Of a DNA stretch of 64,000 bases, positions 46,951 to 57,962 are shown in pieces. Both the position numbers and the translations under genes were made by a program. Position 1 is the first letter of the stretch; the number at the start of each line of letters is the position of its first letter. Source of the stretch: Omphiscola glabra (taxonomy: Eukaryota; Mollusca; Gastropoda; Lymnaeidae); contig OZ024802.1 of NCBI GenBank assembly GCA_964017045.1, positions 11,978,435 to 12,042,434 of the forward strand, given 5' to 3'. The notes under the pieces were generated by a model. That model did not search any database and had not been told where the DNA came from. It saw nothing but the letters and a program-made list of their open reading frames with translations.

Positions 46951-48195
46951 CAAGAGACATCATAGCAGCTCTTCTTCAGCTTTTCTGGGTTGTTCAGAAT
47001 ATTGTAATACTTTTCTTCTTTCTTTCTTTTCACTTTCCGGATTTTCCCGGTAGCTGTTAGTCATCTGTCTTGTTTTCAAGTATTAGTATAATGTTGGCCT
47101 GATACTTCCGACTTACGCAAGCTATTCTCCGAGCAGCTCTCAGTTTCCTTTGCAGTCTCAGAATTTAAAAGGGCTGAGGTCTTATACCTAGGATACCACC
47201 CCCCCCCCCCCCCATTTTCCTTTTAGCTATTGTTTGCGAGTCTCTTGCACCCGGTTATTCGCCTTTACCTTTTGACGTACCCGTGATACATCAGACCTGA
47301 AGGTCGCCGAGTCACCTTATTTAAAATCTAGTCTTGTTCTGCTGCTAAAGAAGAAAAAAAACAACAGTGTTATTAACTCTCGTCAGAGAAAAAAACTCCA
47401 TCGCATGTCTCTGGGTCCCGCCACCCCACCCCTCGCTTGTCTCTGGGTTCCCCCTCCCCCACACACACACGCACACCACCATCTTGCCCATCCTAAAAAT
47501 GTCGTATTCAGTCACCAAGAAGCTTGTCTCGGATGTTTAAGTTCGGCTTAGCAACCCGGGCACGCACAACACTTTTATAGTGGCTGTTATTGGAGTTGAT
47601 CCTTTAGCCTGGGATCGGGATATTTGCCCTGTAGGATTGTTCAAGTGGGGGAGCGTCGGGAGGTTTCCTATCCGTTAAAAAAAATCACCTAAAAAAACAG
47701 CCCAATAAAACGTTCGAGGAATGATTTGTTTACTTGAGACGCATTTAAGGGCGAAAGTCCCTAGTCGGGTATACCTATAAGAAAAACAAAACTTAGCCAC
47801 TTGAACTTAGACACCTGAATTTACTCGCTTGAACTTAGTCACCCAAACATAGTCACCTGAATCAACTCTTTTATTTTCGCAAATGGACATAATTTCTGTC
47901 GACTGCCGTCAAAGTTAAGAAAGCCCCCAAACGGACGCCGAAGATGATTTTAGCCCGCGAGAGCGGTGAGAAATTAAATATCTGAAATAATGGCCGCTGG
48001 CTACAGCAGTGTAGGAAGGGGTCCGGACGGAGGGTGCGGGTATGCGGAGATGGTGGTCCGCGTTTTTTCTTTACATAAGGGCAGCATTTTATTCCAACTA
48101 ACTGCAGAGGGGGGCCTTTTTAATTGTAGAGGGGTGGGGTTACGCACCCTGACGCCTTCAAGGAATTAGAACAGGCTCGTGCTCTAGGGGAATTT
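46951..48195. other. unannotated stretch
   Basis: Contains a C run at about 47199-47213 and short C-rich and CA tracts near 47420-47475. Degenerate ACTTAGxCACxTGAA steps occur at about 47790-47860. No gene recognised. Confidence 0.45.
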
Positions 48196-48199
48196 AACA

Positions 48200-48395
48200 G
48201 AGTGGTAACGCATGTATATTTTAGACACACTACTGGCTAACACAGGTATACTTTAGACACACTACTGGCTAACACAGGTATATTTGAGACACACTACTGG
48301 CTAACACAGGTATATTTTAGACACACTACTGGCTAACACAGGTATATTTTAGACACACTACTGGCTAACACGGGTATATTTTAGACACACTACTT
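48200..48395. repeat. 32-bp minisatellite, 6 copies
   Basis: Units contain ACACACTACTGGCTAACACA and GGTATATTTTAG. Confidence 0.95.
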
Positions 48396-49228
48396 CCTAC
48401 ATTGAAAACATCCACTGCTCTATAACATATGCCTTTTATAATATGGACTGGAACAAGACTGACGACACAGAAAATCTACAGACAAAGAAATCACACACCA
48501 CATAGAAGATTCTACACGAACACTGTCTAAACCTCACAGTCATATAAAGAGTTCCGACACAATCCTGAGTGCCTGGAATAATTGTGACATTCAAGAAATA
48601 CGTGTAATTTGACAACTATGTCCAGTGCTAAGCTAATGCCACGGAAAGCTGATCACGCAATCCACCTCTCATCCGGGTCTCTCGGGGTCTCTTCTTACTA
48701 TGAGAATTTACCCGGAACATATCCATATTTTGCCTTATTTTTAGAATCGGAAATAAATTCAAAACGCTTCATTCTGGTATTGGTTGTTGCTTACTTCCGG
48801 TTATAATACTATGACTATAGTGAACAAACCCGATTTTGTCAAATATAAAACTGATCATAAAAAAGCGGCTATTAAGCATAAATATATTTTTTGGTACCCC
48901 AATGAAAGCTTTAACCATTTTTATGATATTTTGATACCAGGTTCGGCGATGTGTCACGGGGAAAAACAAACAAACATCTATTTTGTATTAAGAAAAAACA
49001 ACACCATTGTTGGCATTTGTTTTCAGTAATATATGATCCCTGTTAACGCATCTCCTTAATATGGGTAAATTCTGACAGCTCGAGCATGCAGTTGTAGCCT
49101 ACATATGTCAATTCATATACTCAAATTTCGACCGACACCTATTTCGCAGATTGTGGTGGCAGTCTTTACATAGTGCGGTGTTACTCATTTGACAAACTCT
49201 ATAGCTATACTGTATGTATATATACAGC
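48396..49228. other. unannotated stretch
   Basis: Two overlapping plus frames (48609-48806 and 48784-49029) are not recognisable as any family. The second, lysine- and tyrosine-rich, could be a fragment of an old element but lacks a diagnostic motif. Confidence 0.4.
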
Positions 49229-49454
49229 TGGCGAACGGCAGTGTACGAAGGAGTGAAAAAGGCAGAAGATGTGCGGAACGAAGCCCTTGCAAGAAAAAGA
49301 ACAGCACGGAAGGCCAAAATTAACCAGGAATCATCATTCTCCTGCGTGAAATGCAGACGAGATTGTCATTCCAGGATTGGCCTAGTGAGCCACTCGTCGA
49401 AGTGTAGGACTACAATATAGCTACTCCATCGTCTCGTGAAGACGGAAGGATGCC
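49229..49454 (+). mobile_element. 5'-truncated LINE: C-terminal end of ORF2 plus 3' UTR
   Basis: A 63-codon open frame (49229-49417, stop TAG at 49418-49420) starts WRTAVYEGVKKAED, followed by a basic helix-like stretch (RNEALARKRTARKAK). It ends in a zinc-knuckle-like motif CVKCRRDCHSRIGLVSHSSKC (Cys-x2-Cys-x12-His-x3-Cys). A terminal CHSRIGL-SH finger is characteristic of the C-terminus of the ORF2 protein of certain invertebrate non-LTR retrotransposons. The stop is followed by a short tail (GAAGACGGAAGGATGCC) and then a CA/TA microsatellite that probably serves as its 3' tail. The reverse transcriptase and endonuclease regions are absent, so this is a dead-on-arrival insertion. Confidence 0.75.
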
Positions 49455-49456
49455 AT

Positions 49457-49502
<46 letters not shown>
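49455..49502. repeat. (CA)n(TA)n microsatellite at LINE 3' end
   Basis: About seven CA units followed by about sixteen TA units, directly downstream of the LINE 3' UTR. Confidence 0.95.
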
Positions 49503-49505
<3 letters not shown>

Positions 49506-50105
49506 AAATGCGCAAGGATATCAAGGCGTTTTTCATCATTACAGCTTGTTGGGATGACTATTACAAATGGTTTGACCTTCTACAATAGCGCATTGTATGG
49601 AAACACCATTGCCTTGTGCGTGTTATAGATTCCAAGTCACTGCTCTTTATATGGAAGCATAACTCAGCAAGAGCCCAGTTGGCAGTTCGCAAACGAAGAC
49701 ATATTGAACAAGAATTGATTTTTTTTTTTTAAATCCATAACTCATCTCCATGCGTCAGTGTGAAAGGATCGCGCAGATCCGTAACACCGAAAAGCTTTAT
49801 TGAGAACCGCTGCAGTAGACGCCATTGTTAATATAAGGCAAGAATGTTACTCATTAAAGTTCGTTTGATTCCCTATTCAAATATCTTTAGCCAAGTCATG
49901 TAGCATACAAGAAGGAGCAATCGTCGCTTGACCCCATCATCCGCCGACATTCATGGCCGCGGCCAGTCCACAAAACTGATTATTGTCAGCGTTAAGGGGG
50001 CGGGGTGGACTGCTTTCTCTCAGCACAAACAGCAATCTCATCAAAGAAATGAAGACAACTGGTGGACTCGAACGTTTGGACCAACTTATGGTAATGATGC
50101 TGTTT
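49503..50105. other. unannotated stretch
   Basis: No gene recognised. The plus frame 49928-50320 crosses into the hAT-like element at 50114 and has no known domain. Confidence 0.45.
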
Positions 50106-50113
50106 CACTACAG

Positions 50114-50954
50114 CAGGGGTCACCAAACTTTTTCACGGCGGGCCGGATAACGGAAAAAAAAGACGAGCGTGGGCCGGATAATCATTCCGTACAGTACTTG
50201 CAAGCCAGAACAAAAAATCTGGGAAAAAATACGAAAAACTTAGTATTCCAGGTTAATCATGGGTGGGTGGCGTGTAATGCAAAAAAAAGCAAAGACAACC
50301 AACATATTTATTTACTTTAAAAGTTAGCAAAAATATAGTTACATCAGCCCTAGTGTGCACATATTCAAATGTCACAAACTAAGCAGCAAAAAAAAATTTA
50401 GTGACATTTGTGAAACTGATTTTTGGCTTTCAAGATATTATCAATGTTTGGTTTTGAAATGCTGCATCCAATCAAAAGAATTGTTTTCAAACGCTCATCA
50501 ATTTCTATCGTTCGTTGAGTTGACTTCACACACTCATAACTCGCTCCCAGTAGGCACTGCGATGTGAGTATTCATTATTCATTTTACATACCGGTACAGT
50601 GTGTTTATTTATTTACTATTAAGATACCGTATTGTACGATTTTGAGACGATATTGTTCGATTTTGAGACGATATTGTACGATTTTGAGACGATATTGTAC
50701 GATTTTGAGACGATATTGTACGATTTTAGAAGTTTGAGGGTAAACATGTCTGTAATAAACAAGAAAATCAAGATACAATAATTTAAAATTGAACATGGTA
50801 ATTTTAGGCGCATAGCAGCCAGATCTCCGCACGTGTGAAGATCTCGCAGAATTCCAAACATAATTTTGAAATTGAAATTGTATCACAACGTCTCGGTTTC
50901 CATACATTTTATCAAGCAAGTTCAAGTCCGCGGGCTGTAGTTTGGTGACCCCTG
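50114..50954. mobile_element. 841-bp hAT-like non-autonomous element with internal minisatellite
   Basis: The left end CAGGGGTCACCAAACTTTTT and the right end GTTTGGTGACCCCTG form a 15-bp perfect inverted repeat. Flanking octamers CACTACAG (50106-50113) and CTTTACAG (50955-50962) agree at 6 of 8 positions. Just inside the left end is GGCGGGCCGGATAA, a hallmark of many hAT elements. No transposase frame is visible. A 21-bp array lies inside at 50628-50728. Confidence 0.87.
50628..50728. repeat. 21-bp minisatellite, 5 copies, inside the hAT-like element
   Basis: Tandem GTACGATTTTGAGACGATATT units, one with GTTCG. Confidence 0.94.
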
Positions 50955-51096
50955 CTTTACAGAGAACGCAGATAATATAAGATTATATATCTTAGCGTAC
51001 GAGGCATATGTGTTTAGAGTTATTTTTGTACCTACAGATGAACGTGCTACTGAATGGATCGAGAGATTCATATTTTTAGATGACACATAGTTTATA

Positions 51097-51190
51097 CTCA
51101 TCAACAAAATCATCAACAACATCATCAACAACATCATCAACAACATCATCAACAACATCATCAACAATATCATCAACATCAGCAACAACA
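51097..51190. repeat. 12-bp (ATCATCAACAAC)n array, about 8 copies
   Basis: Trinucleotide-based tandem repeat. The reverse frame encodes leucine/methionine-rich peptide repeats that are not evidence of a gene. Confidence 0.95.
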
Positions 51191-51329
51191 TTTGTTTGAC
51201 TTCGTAAAAAGATTATGAACAAATTTCACCTCTAGTTTTGATAATTATTAACAGCTGCTTTCCGTTTTCCTTCATCAAAGTATATCAACTACGTGTTACT
51301 AAAAGTACTATTTGATTATATCCATACTA

Positions 51330-51856
51330 GATATAGCCCCCAAACATTGGCGGTAGCAATGTGTGCACTTCCCATCTACTAGATAAAGCCCGCCAAACAT
51401 TGGCGACAGCAATGCGTGCACTTACCATCTACTAAAGTTACACGACAAAACATGAACTCAAGTCACGCACATTTAAGAATCCCAATTTTTCGCTACACCC
51501 CTTCCCTTATGATACTTCACAGCACACTTTTTATTTCCCGCCCATGAACTATATTAAATAATCTGATGTCCCAACCATTTTTAAACCGAATATTTTTTAC
51601 ACCATACTTAAATTGAGACGATTTCATTTTCCGAAAAGAAAATATTACGCGCCAAACGCAGTTGGGTTATATAAAAAAAAAATTATTTAGCGTAGTTATC
51701 GGGAATTATATTTTGCGCGCTATTGAACTCATTATTGAACCATACTTTCTTTCAAACATTTAGAATTTTTTGTAAATACTCTCAATACCAAATTCGCTGA
51801 TTGGGATTTAGTCAATTAGGAAGCAGTCCACGAGTCACACCAGAAGTGTAATATAA
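51330..51856 (-). mobile_element. unclassified dispersed repeat, copy 2 (inverted)
   Basis: Reverse complement of the segment 37703-38139 over most of its length, including CATGAACTCAAGTCACGCAC, GACGATTTCATTTT and GCGCCAAACGCAGT. This copy carries a tandem duplication of about 61 bp (AACATTGGCGGTAGCAATG and AACATTGGCGACAGCAATG) where copy 1 has a single unit. No terminal repeats or coding region are apparent. Confidence 0.8.
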
Positions 51857-52790
51857 TATTAAAACTTTTGTTTATAAAGCGCTATCTTTATCCTTTATCC
51901 TAGATTTATTCAACACTAACATGTCCCCATGGCACCCGCCAGGCACTTTGTGCTGTATATCGCTCAAATTGTCTTAAAAATGAATTAAGGCGATTCTTCT
52001 TCCAAATAACCTTGACCTCTACAGATAGATGGTTTATAAAAAAAAATTATGTCAGGAAACCAAACGATGAGGCCTTTGTTTGATCTGAGCCTGCAGCGGG
52101 CGCCTGGTACCAACATCAAACGAATGGACAGGACATTACGACCCTATAACAGGAGCCAATGCTTTGAGCCCGGAAGGATGGGTTGTTTGAAATGGAGTCG
52201 GTTGATTTTGTTGTAATCATTAAATCTGTAAATTAAAAAAAAAATAAGATAAAACTGTAAGGAAACAAAGTTAAGTTTTGACGGTAATGTTCAATTTACA
52301 TTTACTCGTGAAAGTTAAATCTTACCGGAAGATTCTGGGGGTGTATTTTTGTTTTCGCCTTGGTCCAGCGTCTAAATATAGTTTGCCCTTTTTAACACCC
52401 CTGTCTTTAACAATCATTCCAGCGATAATGGCCGAACAGGTGTTCCCTCGTTTATTTACTGTAGTTGTTTGGCTTATATTTTATTCTTTAAACCGGTAAC
52501 TCTCCAAACCCTACAAGGAAAAAAAAAAGAAAAGAGAGAGAGAGAGAGAGAGATAGAGTGAATGAAGAAACCAAATCAGGTTAAACCAGACCTGTGTACC
52601 CTAAAACTCTTTAACTCGTGCAATATCATCATAAAATCGTTCAATACATTATCTTTAATAGTAAAAAAAAAAAAAAAATACAATATATATATAATGTGCA
52701 CACCTCAAAATCGTAATTTGTACGCCAAAATCGAATGAGTAAACAGGTTTCGGTGAAACATACGTATCAAAACAATAATATAAACCAAAA
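51857..52790. other. unannotated stretch
   Basis: Contains a purine tract with (GA)n at about 52520-52553 and a poly-A run at 52661-52678. No gene recognised. Confidence 0.45.
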
Positions 52791-52796
52791 ACAAAC

Positions 52797-52892
52797 AAAA
52801 CAACAACAACAACAACAACAACAAGAAGAAGAACAACAGCAACAAGAACAACAAGAAGAAGAACAACAACAACAACAGCAACAAGAAGAACG
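52797..52892. repeat. (AAC/AAG)n trinucleotide tract
   Basis: AAC and AAG/GAA trinucleotides mix over about 95 bp. The plus frame gives a glutamine/glutamate run and the minus frame a leucine/phenylalanine run. Neither is supported as coding. Confidence 0.95.
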
Positions 52893-53618
52893 TGTGCATC
52901 GATGCATTAAAGTGTACAGAAAAACAATCTGGACAAAAAAAGAGGCTTTGAATTGATCTGATGCTATTTCTTACATAATCCTGACATCTACTTCCGGTTA
53001 GCGCCCTTGTTCATTCAGAGCATAGAGGGATTATGGAAAGTTATACAAGCATAGTAACAAGAAGCTGTGTAGCAACATGCGCAGTGCATCACGCTATTTA
53101 TATTATGGCTTACTGGCATTCTTCAAAGTAAATGTGCATGGATAAATACGTGTTCAAGATTATACCATAACTATACTGCTTCAGATGATTTAGTTGTTTT
53201 ATTTGATGCGCGTTTCTTTTCTTAGAACTTTCTGAACGGAAATAGCTCTGTACACAGATTCATTTGTAAAGAGATAATTGTTCGAGTCTTGTAGAATTCA
53301 ATGATTGCTATAAGCCTACCACATTCTCTTGCCTTCTGCGTCACACACAATCTTTGCTCTTTTACTTTGGACACCTTACAGACAGGTTTCAATTTACATG
53401 TCTATTTTAAGGCATACTGTGACGTTGAATTACTGGTTACCATTACCCCATCGTCATCCCATCACGAGACCACACTAGCAGTTAAAGACTTCATTTCTTT
53501 TAGCCACGCACGACCAAACTTGTAGAGGAACGAATTTTAAAATAAAACAATATAACAAAGGTTGTTGTTTTTTTAGAGACGTTCATTTTAATTTGATCGC
53601 GCACATAAGCAGTATCGT
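52893..53618. other. unannotated stretch
   Basis: No gene, array or transposon recognised. Confidence 0.5.
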
Positions 53619-53619
53619 T

Positions 53620-53968
53620 AATGCTTATTCCCACAATCCTCTAGCAACAAAGTTTATTGCCACAATTCTCTAACAACCATGGCATGTTTATTGCCACAAT
53701 CCTCTATTCAGTTCTTTCTAAACCATGTGTATTCCCACAATCCTCTAAGCAGTTGTTTCTAAACCATGTTTATTCCCACAATCCTCTATGCAGTTGTTTC
53801 TAAACCATGTTTATTCCCACAATCCTCTATGCAGTTGTTTCTAAACCATGTTTATTCCCACAATCCTTTATGCAGTTGTTTCTAAACCATGTTTATTCCC
53901 ACAATCCTCTATGCAGTTGTTTCTAAACCATGTTTATTGCAACAATCCTCTATGCAGTTGTGTTAAAA
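53620..53968. repeat. 41-bp minisatellite, 8 copies, left part
   Basis: Units contain CACAATCCTCTATGCAGTTG and TTTCTAAACCATGTTTATTC. Early copies have short or variant units (CTAGCAACAAAG, CTAACAACCATGG). One further unit lies at 54286-54322, beyond the insertion at 53969-54285. Confidence 0.95.
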
Positions 53969-53988
53969 AAAATTTAAGGGTTTGCTTT

Positions 53989-54191
53989 CAGTAGCGTACC
54001 GCGTACCTTGTGTTGGCTCCGCCTGTGGGGGGGGGGGGTGGGGGGTCAAGATTTGTAACGCCTCCCCTATGAACAAAACACTGCAGTTGATCGAAAATGG
54101 CGCCCCTCTAAATAAAGAAAAAGTTCCGTCTGGGGCGGACCGCGCCCCCCCCCCACCCATCCACCTACGCCCCATCCCTCCTACGCCAAAG
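53989..54191 (+). mobile_element. hAT-like MITE inserted in a minisatellite
   Basis: Starts CAGTAGCGTACC and ends near CTCCTACGCCAAAG. The interior GTTGATCGAAAATGGCGCCC and AAATAAAGAAAAAG match the element at 39756-39925. The flanks GTTTGCTT and GTTGCCAT agree at 5 of 8 positions, so the exact right end is uncertain. Internal G and C runs form a potential hairpin. Confidence 0.6.
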
Positions 54192-54285
54192 GTTGCCATT
54201 TTTAGACCAAGTGATCCGGTCATCAATGTGCCATCACAACAATGGCGACACGGACCTACTGCTCGTCTTGTATAGTTAACCCTTG

Positions 54286-54322
54286 CCACAATCCTCTATT
54301 CAGTTCTTTCTAAACCCTGTTT
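54286..54322. repeat. 41-bp minisatellite, isolated right unit
   Basis: CACAATCCTCTATTCAGTTC followed by TTTCTAAACCCTGTTTAC, the same unit as in 53620-53968. It was separated from the array by about 315 bp of inserted sequence. Confidence 0.9.
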
Positions 54323-55920
54323 ACTACGCATATGGATGCTGAAAGCAACTAGTCTCTGTTTGTATTGAGTTACGGGAACGTTTCAGCACTGCAGTAAACA
54401 GGATAGAGACAAGCTGATGAGTCGTTACCGTTCAGTTGAGCCTGTCTTTTAAAACAGCACGTTAGCTATAATATTTTCAGATAATCCTAACCAGCAGGCC
54501 CCAAACCGGTTAATCAGGAAGTGGCGAGCGGAGGCACACAAGAGAATCATGCAAACTGTTTTCCTGGTAAAGTTGCTTCAGAAATTAAGAGCTGTACGTT
54601 AAGCTTTGAGAATGTATGATTTCAAAATAAGACCTGGTCTACTCACTATAATGGGTTGTATATTATTCAACTGTAAGAGATTAGCGCACTGATTTCCAGA
54701 AGATTGGTAGTGTGAGCGTATGAGCCTTGGATGGAAACATCAGAGTGGGGGGGGGGGGGGGGGTCACTAGTGTCGTTGTCATGGAAATATTTTATATTAA
54801 CATTTCATATTCAAGCCTTCATCAACAAAGTTATTCCATTACAGAGTTGTTTTTTCGAAAAGAAATTTTTAAATTTTTGTTTTATCTATAATATATATAT
54901 ATTTTTTTAGCTTTAACACTTTTTACCGCTTTTTGAACTTGACTTGAATGCTGGATGCCCCGCTTCAAACTTCATTCCCCGATTCAAATGTCTGCCCTTT
55001 CATTTGGTAAGAACTCTGTGTGTGACCTGCCCAGCCAAAAGCTAGCGCATATTCCTTTCAGGGTAAGCCAGTTCAGAATTCCACTTTATTTATTCAATGC
55101 ATCTGTTGAATATGGCATTCCTTGAAAGATATGTTTACCCTTTTTTAATAGAAGGAAGAGGAGAGAATTACAAATATTTCTAAATCCAAGGGAAGAAGCC
55201 GTATAATATGACAAATATGTCAGACTGAAAAAGGACCGTGCGCATACCTGGCCTCTACAGGGGCTGTCTAACACAGTTCAAAGACATATTTTTTTAATGG
55301 CAGGTTTGTCTAGAGGGTTATGGATTTACTGCTTTCTGGAAAATTAACTTCTGGACGACCTTGATATTGAAAACATTTTAGGTTCGTTGGAGTATAATAC
55401 TGAGCCAGAAAGTGAAGGTTGGAGTACAGTATAGTTTAGTGTGTGAAGGGATTGGGAGTGGTGGTGGTGATATCATGTTGGTGTCAAAGAGGAGATACTT
55501 TTAGCGGTTATGGGCGGGGGGGGGGGGGCGAGCACTGTCCTGTTAGAGTGTTTTTTTTTTTCAAAATTGAAAATAGTCTTAAGCATAAGCCCTAAAGTCG
55601 GGCAAGATATTTTGTCCAACTTTACTAAGAAATCAGATGAATCGCGAATGAAAATAACTGTTGCATATAACTTAATTTTATTTTTTGTTTCTTTTCCATG
55701 ATATTTTATTACTAAGTTTCCCTGCTGCCCTGTCCGTTTTTATTACGTTTAAAATGATTTACGTGAACTCTTCAATGAGCTGGCAGTTTGGGTACACAGC
55801 GTTTTTCGGAGAAAAAAAAAAGGGTGTAATGTGTGTGTGTGGGGGGGGGCTTTTTAATATAATAAAAACGCTTGGCATTACCAAGAAGTTTGTCCAAATT
55901 TGTTTGCTGTCATTTCTTAT
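54323..55920. other. unannotated stretch
   Basis: Contains G runs at about 54748-54763, 55513-55527 and 55841-55849 and several A/T tracts. No gene recognised. Confidence 0.45.
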
Positions 55921-55922
55921 CC

Positions 55923-56172
55923 GCTGGAAACCATATGGCGGCGCAATTGTGCAGTCTTATGCTTGAAATATCGGTTGGAAACCATATGGCGGCACAATTG
56001 TGCAGTCTTATGCTTGAAGTATCGGTTGGAAACCATATGGCGGCACAATTGTGCAGTCTTATGCTTGAAGTATCGGTTGGAAACCATATGGCGGCACAAT
56101 TGTGCAGTCTTATGCTTGAAGTATCGGTTGGAAACCATATGGCGGCACAATTGTGCAGTCTTACACTTGAAC
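55923..56172. repeat. 51-bp minisatellite, 5 copies, with palindromic core
   Basis: Units contain TTGGAAACCATATGGCGGCA and CAATTGTGCAGTCTTATGCT. Each has a GCACAATTGTGC palindrome (first copy GCGCAATTGTGC). The unit is 17 codons, so three frames stay open across it; the copies are almost identical. Confidence 0.97.
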
Positions 56173-56263
56173 TTATTCTTCACCTTACATCCAAATTGTT
56201 ACAGCAAAACTTGATTAATGACAACAACAAAATAGGATTTTCTTTGTAAAATTAATATCGTGT

Positions 56264-56749
56264 TTGTGTCCACACTTATCTGAATATTTATTTTTCATTT
56301 TTAAACTGATTAGAGTTGTGCGTGCTTTGTTTAGTGGACACCATTCGAGAACCACTTTTCTTTCCGCTCCCACGTCCCTCCTATTTCCGTGGAAGTGTCT
56401 CACTAAAAGACAAGACAAACCTCAAGGAGGACGCGATGGTCCGCAACTCCGACACTGCGGCAAAACAAAGGCGGCTACCCACATTGTCCAACGCGTGCAG
56501 CGTCGCCACTGGGGGCTTCCTGTTCCACGCGGTGTTTGTTTACCGAAACAAACCGCGGGACACTCCCTGGTCAGCGGCGTCTGTGTGCCGTCAGTGTTTG
56601 TGCCGGAGTTTGGCACTAAACTGACACATAGACCGCGAGGGTTGACTTTCTCACGGAAAGAGTCCATTTTAGAACAAAAACCACAACAACCGAAAGGTCA
56701 CAGATCGTGGACGCCATCTATAGGGTTAGAGATTAGGGATTTGCAGTGA
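56264..56749 (+). other. unrecognised GC-balanced open region
   Basis: Two plus frames (56264-56749 and 56316-56624) are open for 161 and 102 codons over the same stretch, and a minus frame is open too. Composition is more GC-rich than the neighbours, as in an exon or an old transposon. I recognise no domain, and the frames cannot be ranked. A conserved splice structure is not apparent. Confidence 0.2.
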
Positions 56750-57020
56750 GCTGAGTAGAAGTGGGTTTTTTTTCTTTTTAATAACAAGAGAGAACTATTT
56801 TTTTAAAAAAAAGGATGTGATAATTGAATAGAGTAAGGTTTGATATTCACCCGAACAAGGTATTGTACGTGTAGAGTAAAAGTGGTGTGTTTTGGAACAA
56901 TTAATATTTTTTGTTCTATCACAGAACAAGACATTAGAAAATACAAGTAGCGATGTATATTATGCTTAGATATAAGTTCGCGTTTTAACCTATTGTCAAA
57001 GGCGGATCTTGACGGAAATA
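56750..57020. other. unannotated stretch
   Basis: No recognisable feature. Confidence 0.5.
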
Positions 57021-57024
57021 TTTC

Positions 57025-57195
57025 AAAGAGCCAAAAGTGTTTTCCTTCTCTCTAGGTCCAATCGTTTCCATTGACTCCACCAAAGATCCAAAAGTTTTTT
57101 CCTTCTCTCTAGGTCAATCATTTCCATCGACTCCACCAAAGATCCAAAAGTTTTTTCCTTCACTCTAGGTTCAATCGTTTCCATTGACTCCAGTC
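57025..57195. repeat. about 57-bp minisatellite, 3 copies
   Basis: Units contain TTTTTTCCTTCTCTCTAGGT and CAATCGTTTCCATTGACTCC. Confidence 0.92.
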
Positions 57196-57497
57196 AGATG
57201 TGAGATTTAGAAAACAGGTAAAAATCGGGTAAAAAAGACTCCAGTTGCTGTGATGACTGATGTATTACAGACGTTTGATATAAAATTGGATAAGCAAGTC
57301 AGAGGCTTTAACACAGACGAAATAAAATTCAAAATTTTTAATTTTTTTTTTTTTAAATATAAAAATAATAAGCAATCCTTGTTGAAGTTTAATAATTATC
57401 CTTTTATATTGACAAGTTTGTTAATTTGTAAGAAGCCGTCTCGTGACATTGAATTTGAGATAGATAACTCGGACAACAAGGATGTTTCCAAGATGGC

Positions 57498-57716
57498 GGT
57501 TGGCTCTCTCTCTCTCTCCCTCTCTCTCTTTCTCGCTACCTTTTCCTGTCTCGACCACCTCCCCCTCCCTCCCTCCCCCTCTCTCTCCTCTTTCTCTCTC
57601 TCTCTCCCTTCTCTCCCTCTCTCGCTCTCCCCCCTCTCTCTCACTTTCTCTCATTTTCTCTCTTTCTCTCTCTCTCGCTTTCTCTCTCCCTCTCTCTCTC
57701 TCTCTCTCCTTTTGGT
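57498..57716. repeat. (TC)n-rich pyrimidine tract
   Basis: About 215 bp, predominantly CTCTCTCT with CCCTCCC steps. Serine/leucine-rich and arginine/glutamate-rich frames here reflect composition only. Confidence 0.96.
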
Positions 57717-57762
57717 GGTCGTGGGTCCTAGATTTACAAGCCCTTGTACCTACATGTTAAAA

Positions 57763-57954
57763 CAGCGGTTCTCAACCTGTGGGTCGCGACCCCTTTGGGA
57801 GTCGAATGTCACTTTCCCAGGGGTCGCCTAAGACCATCGGAAAACACATATACTAACATAAAGCTGCAATAAAATAATTTTGTGATTGGGGGGTCGCCAC
57901 AGCATGAAGGACTCTATTAAAGGGTCGCGGCATAAGGAAGTTTGAGAACCACTG
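57763..57954 (+). mobile_element. SPIN-family hAT MITE
   Basis: A 192-bp element starts CAGCGGTTCTCAACCTGTGG and ends GTTTGAGAACCACTG. It has exact 8-bp target duplications TGTTAAAA at 57755-57762 and 57955-57962. The internal order GGGTCGCGACCCCTTTGGG, GGTCGCCTAAGACCATCGG, AAAACACATAT and TTAAAGGGTCGCGGCATAAGG matches known non-autonomous SPIN elements. It is non-coding. Confidence 0.95.
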
Positions 57955-57962
57955 TGTTAAAA

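Noticed and set aside
46579..46963. Reverse-strand frames of over 120 codons (MSSS and INVL repeats) as a structural protein
   Set aside because: They arise from a 12-bp tandem repeat. All frames on both strands are similarly open, and there is no start context or flanking exon.
52705..52956. Polyglutamine or polyleucine protein at the AAC/AAG tract
   Set aside because: Both strands are open only across the trinucleotide repeat and the flanks lack coding character.
54001..54275. Overlapping plus and minus frames across 53963-54289
   Set aside because: Both run through the MITE at 53989-54191 and its G/C runs.
57250..57831. 193-codon plus frame
   Set aside because: It spans a (TC)n tract and ends inside a SPIN element.
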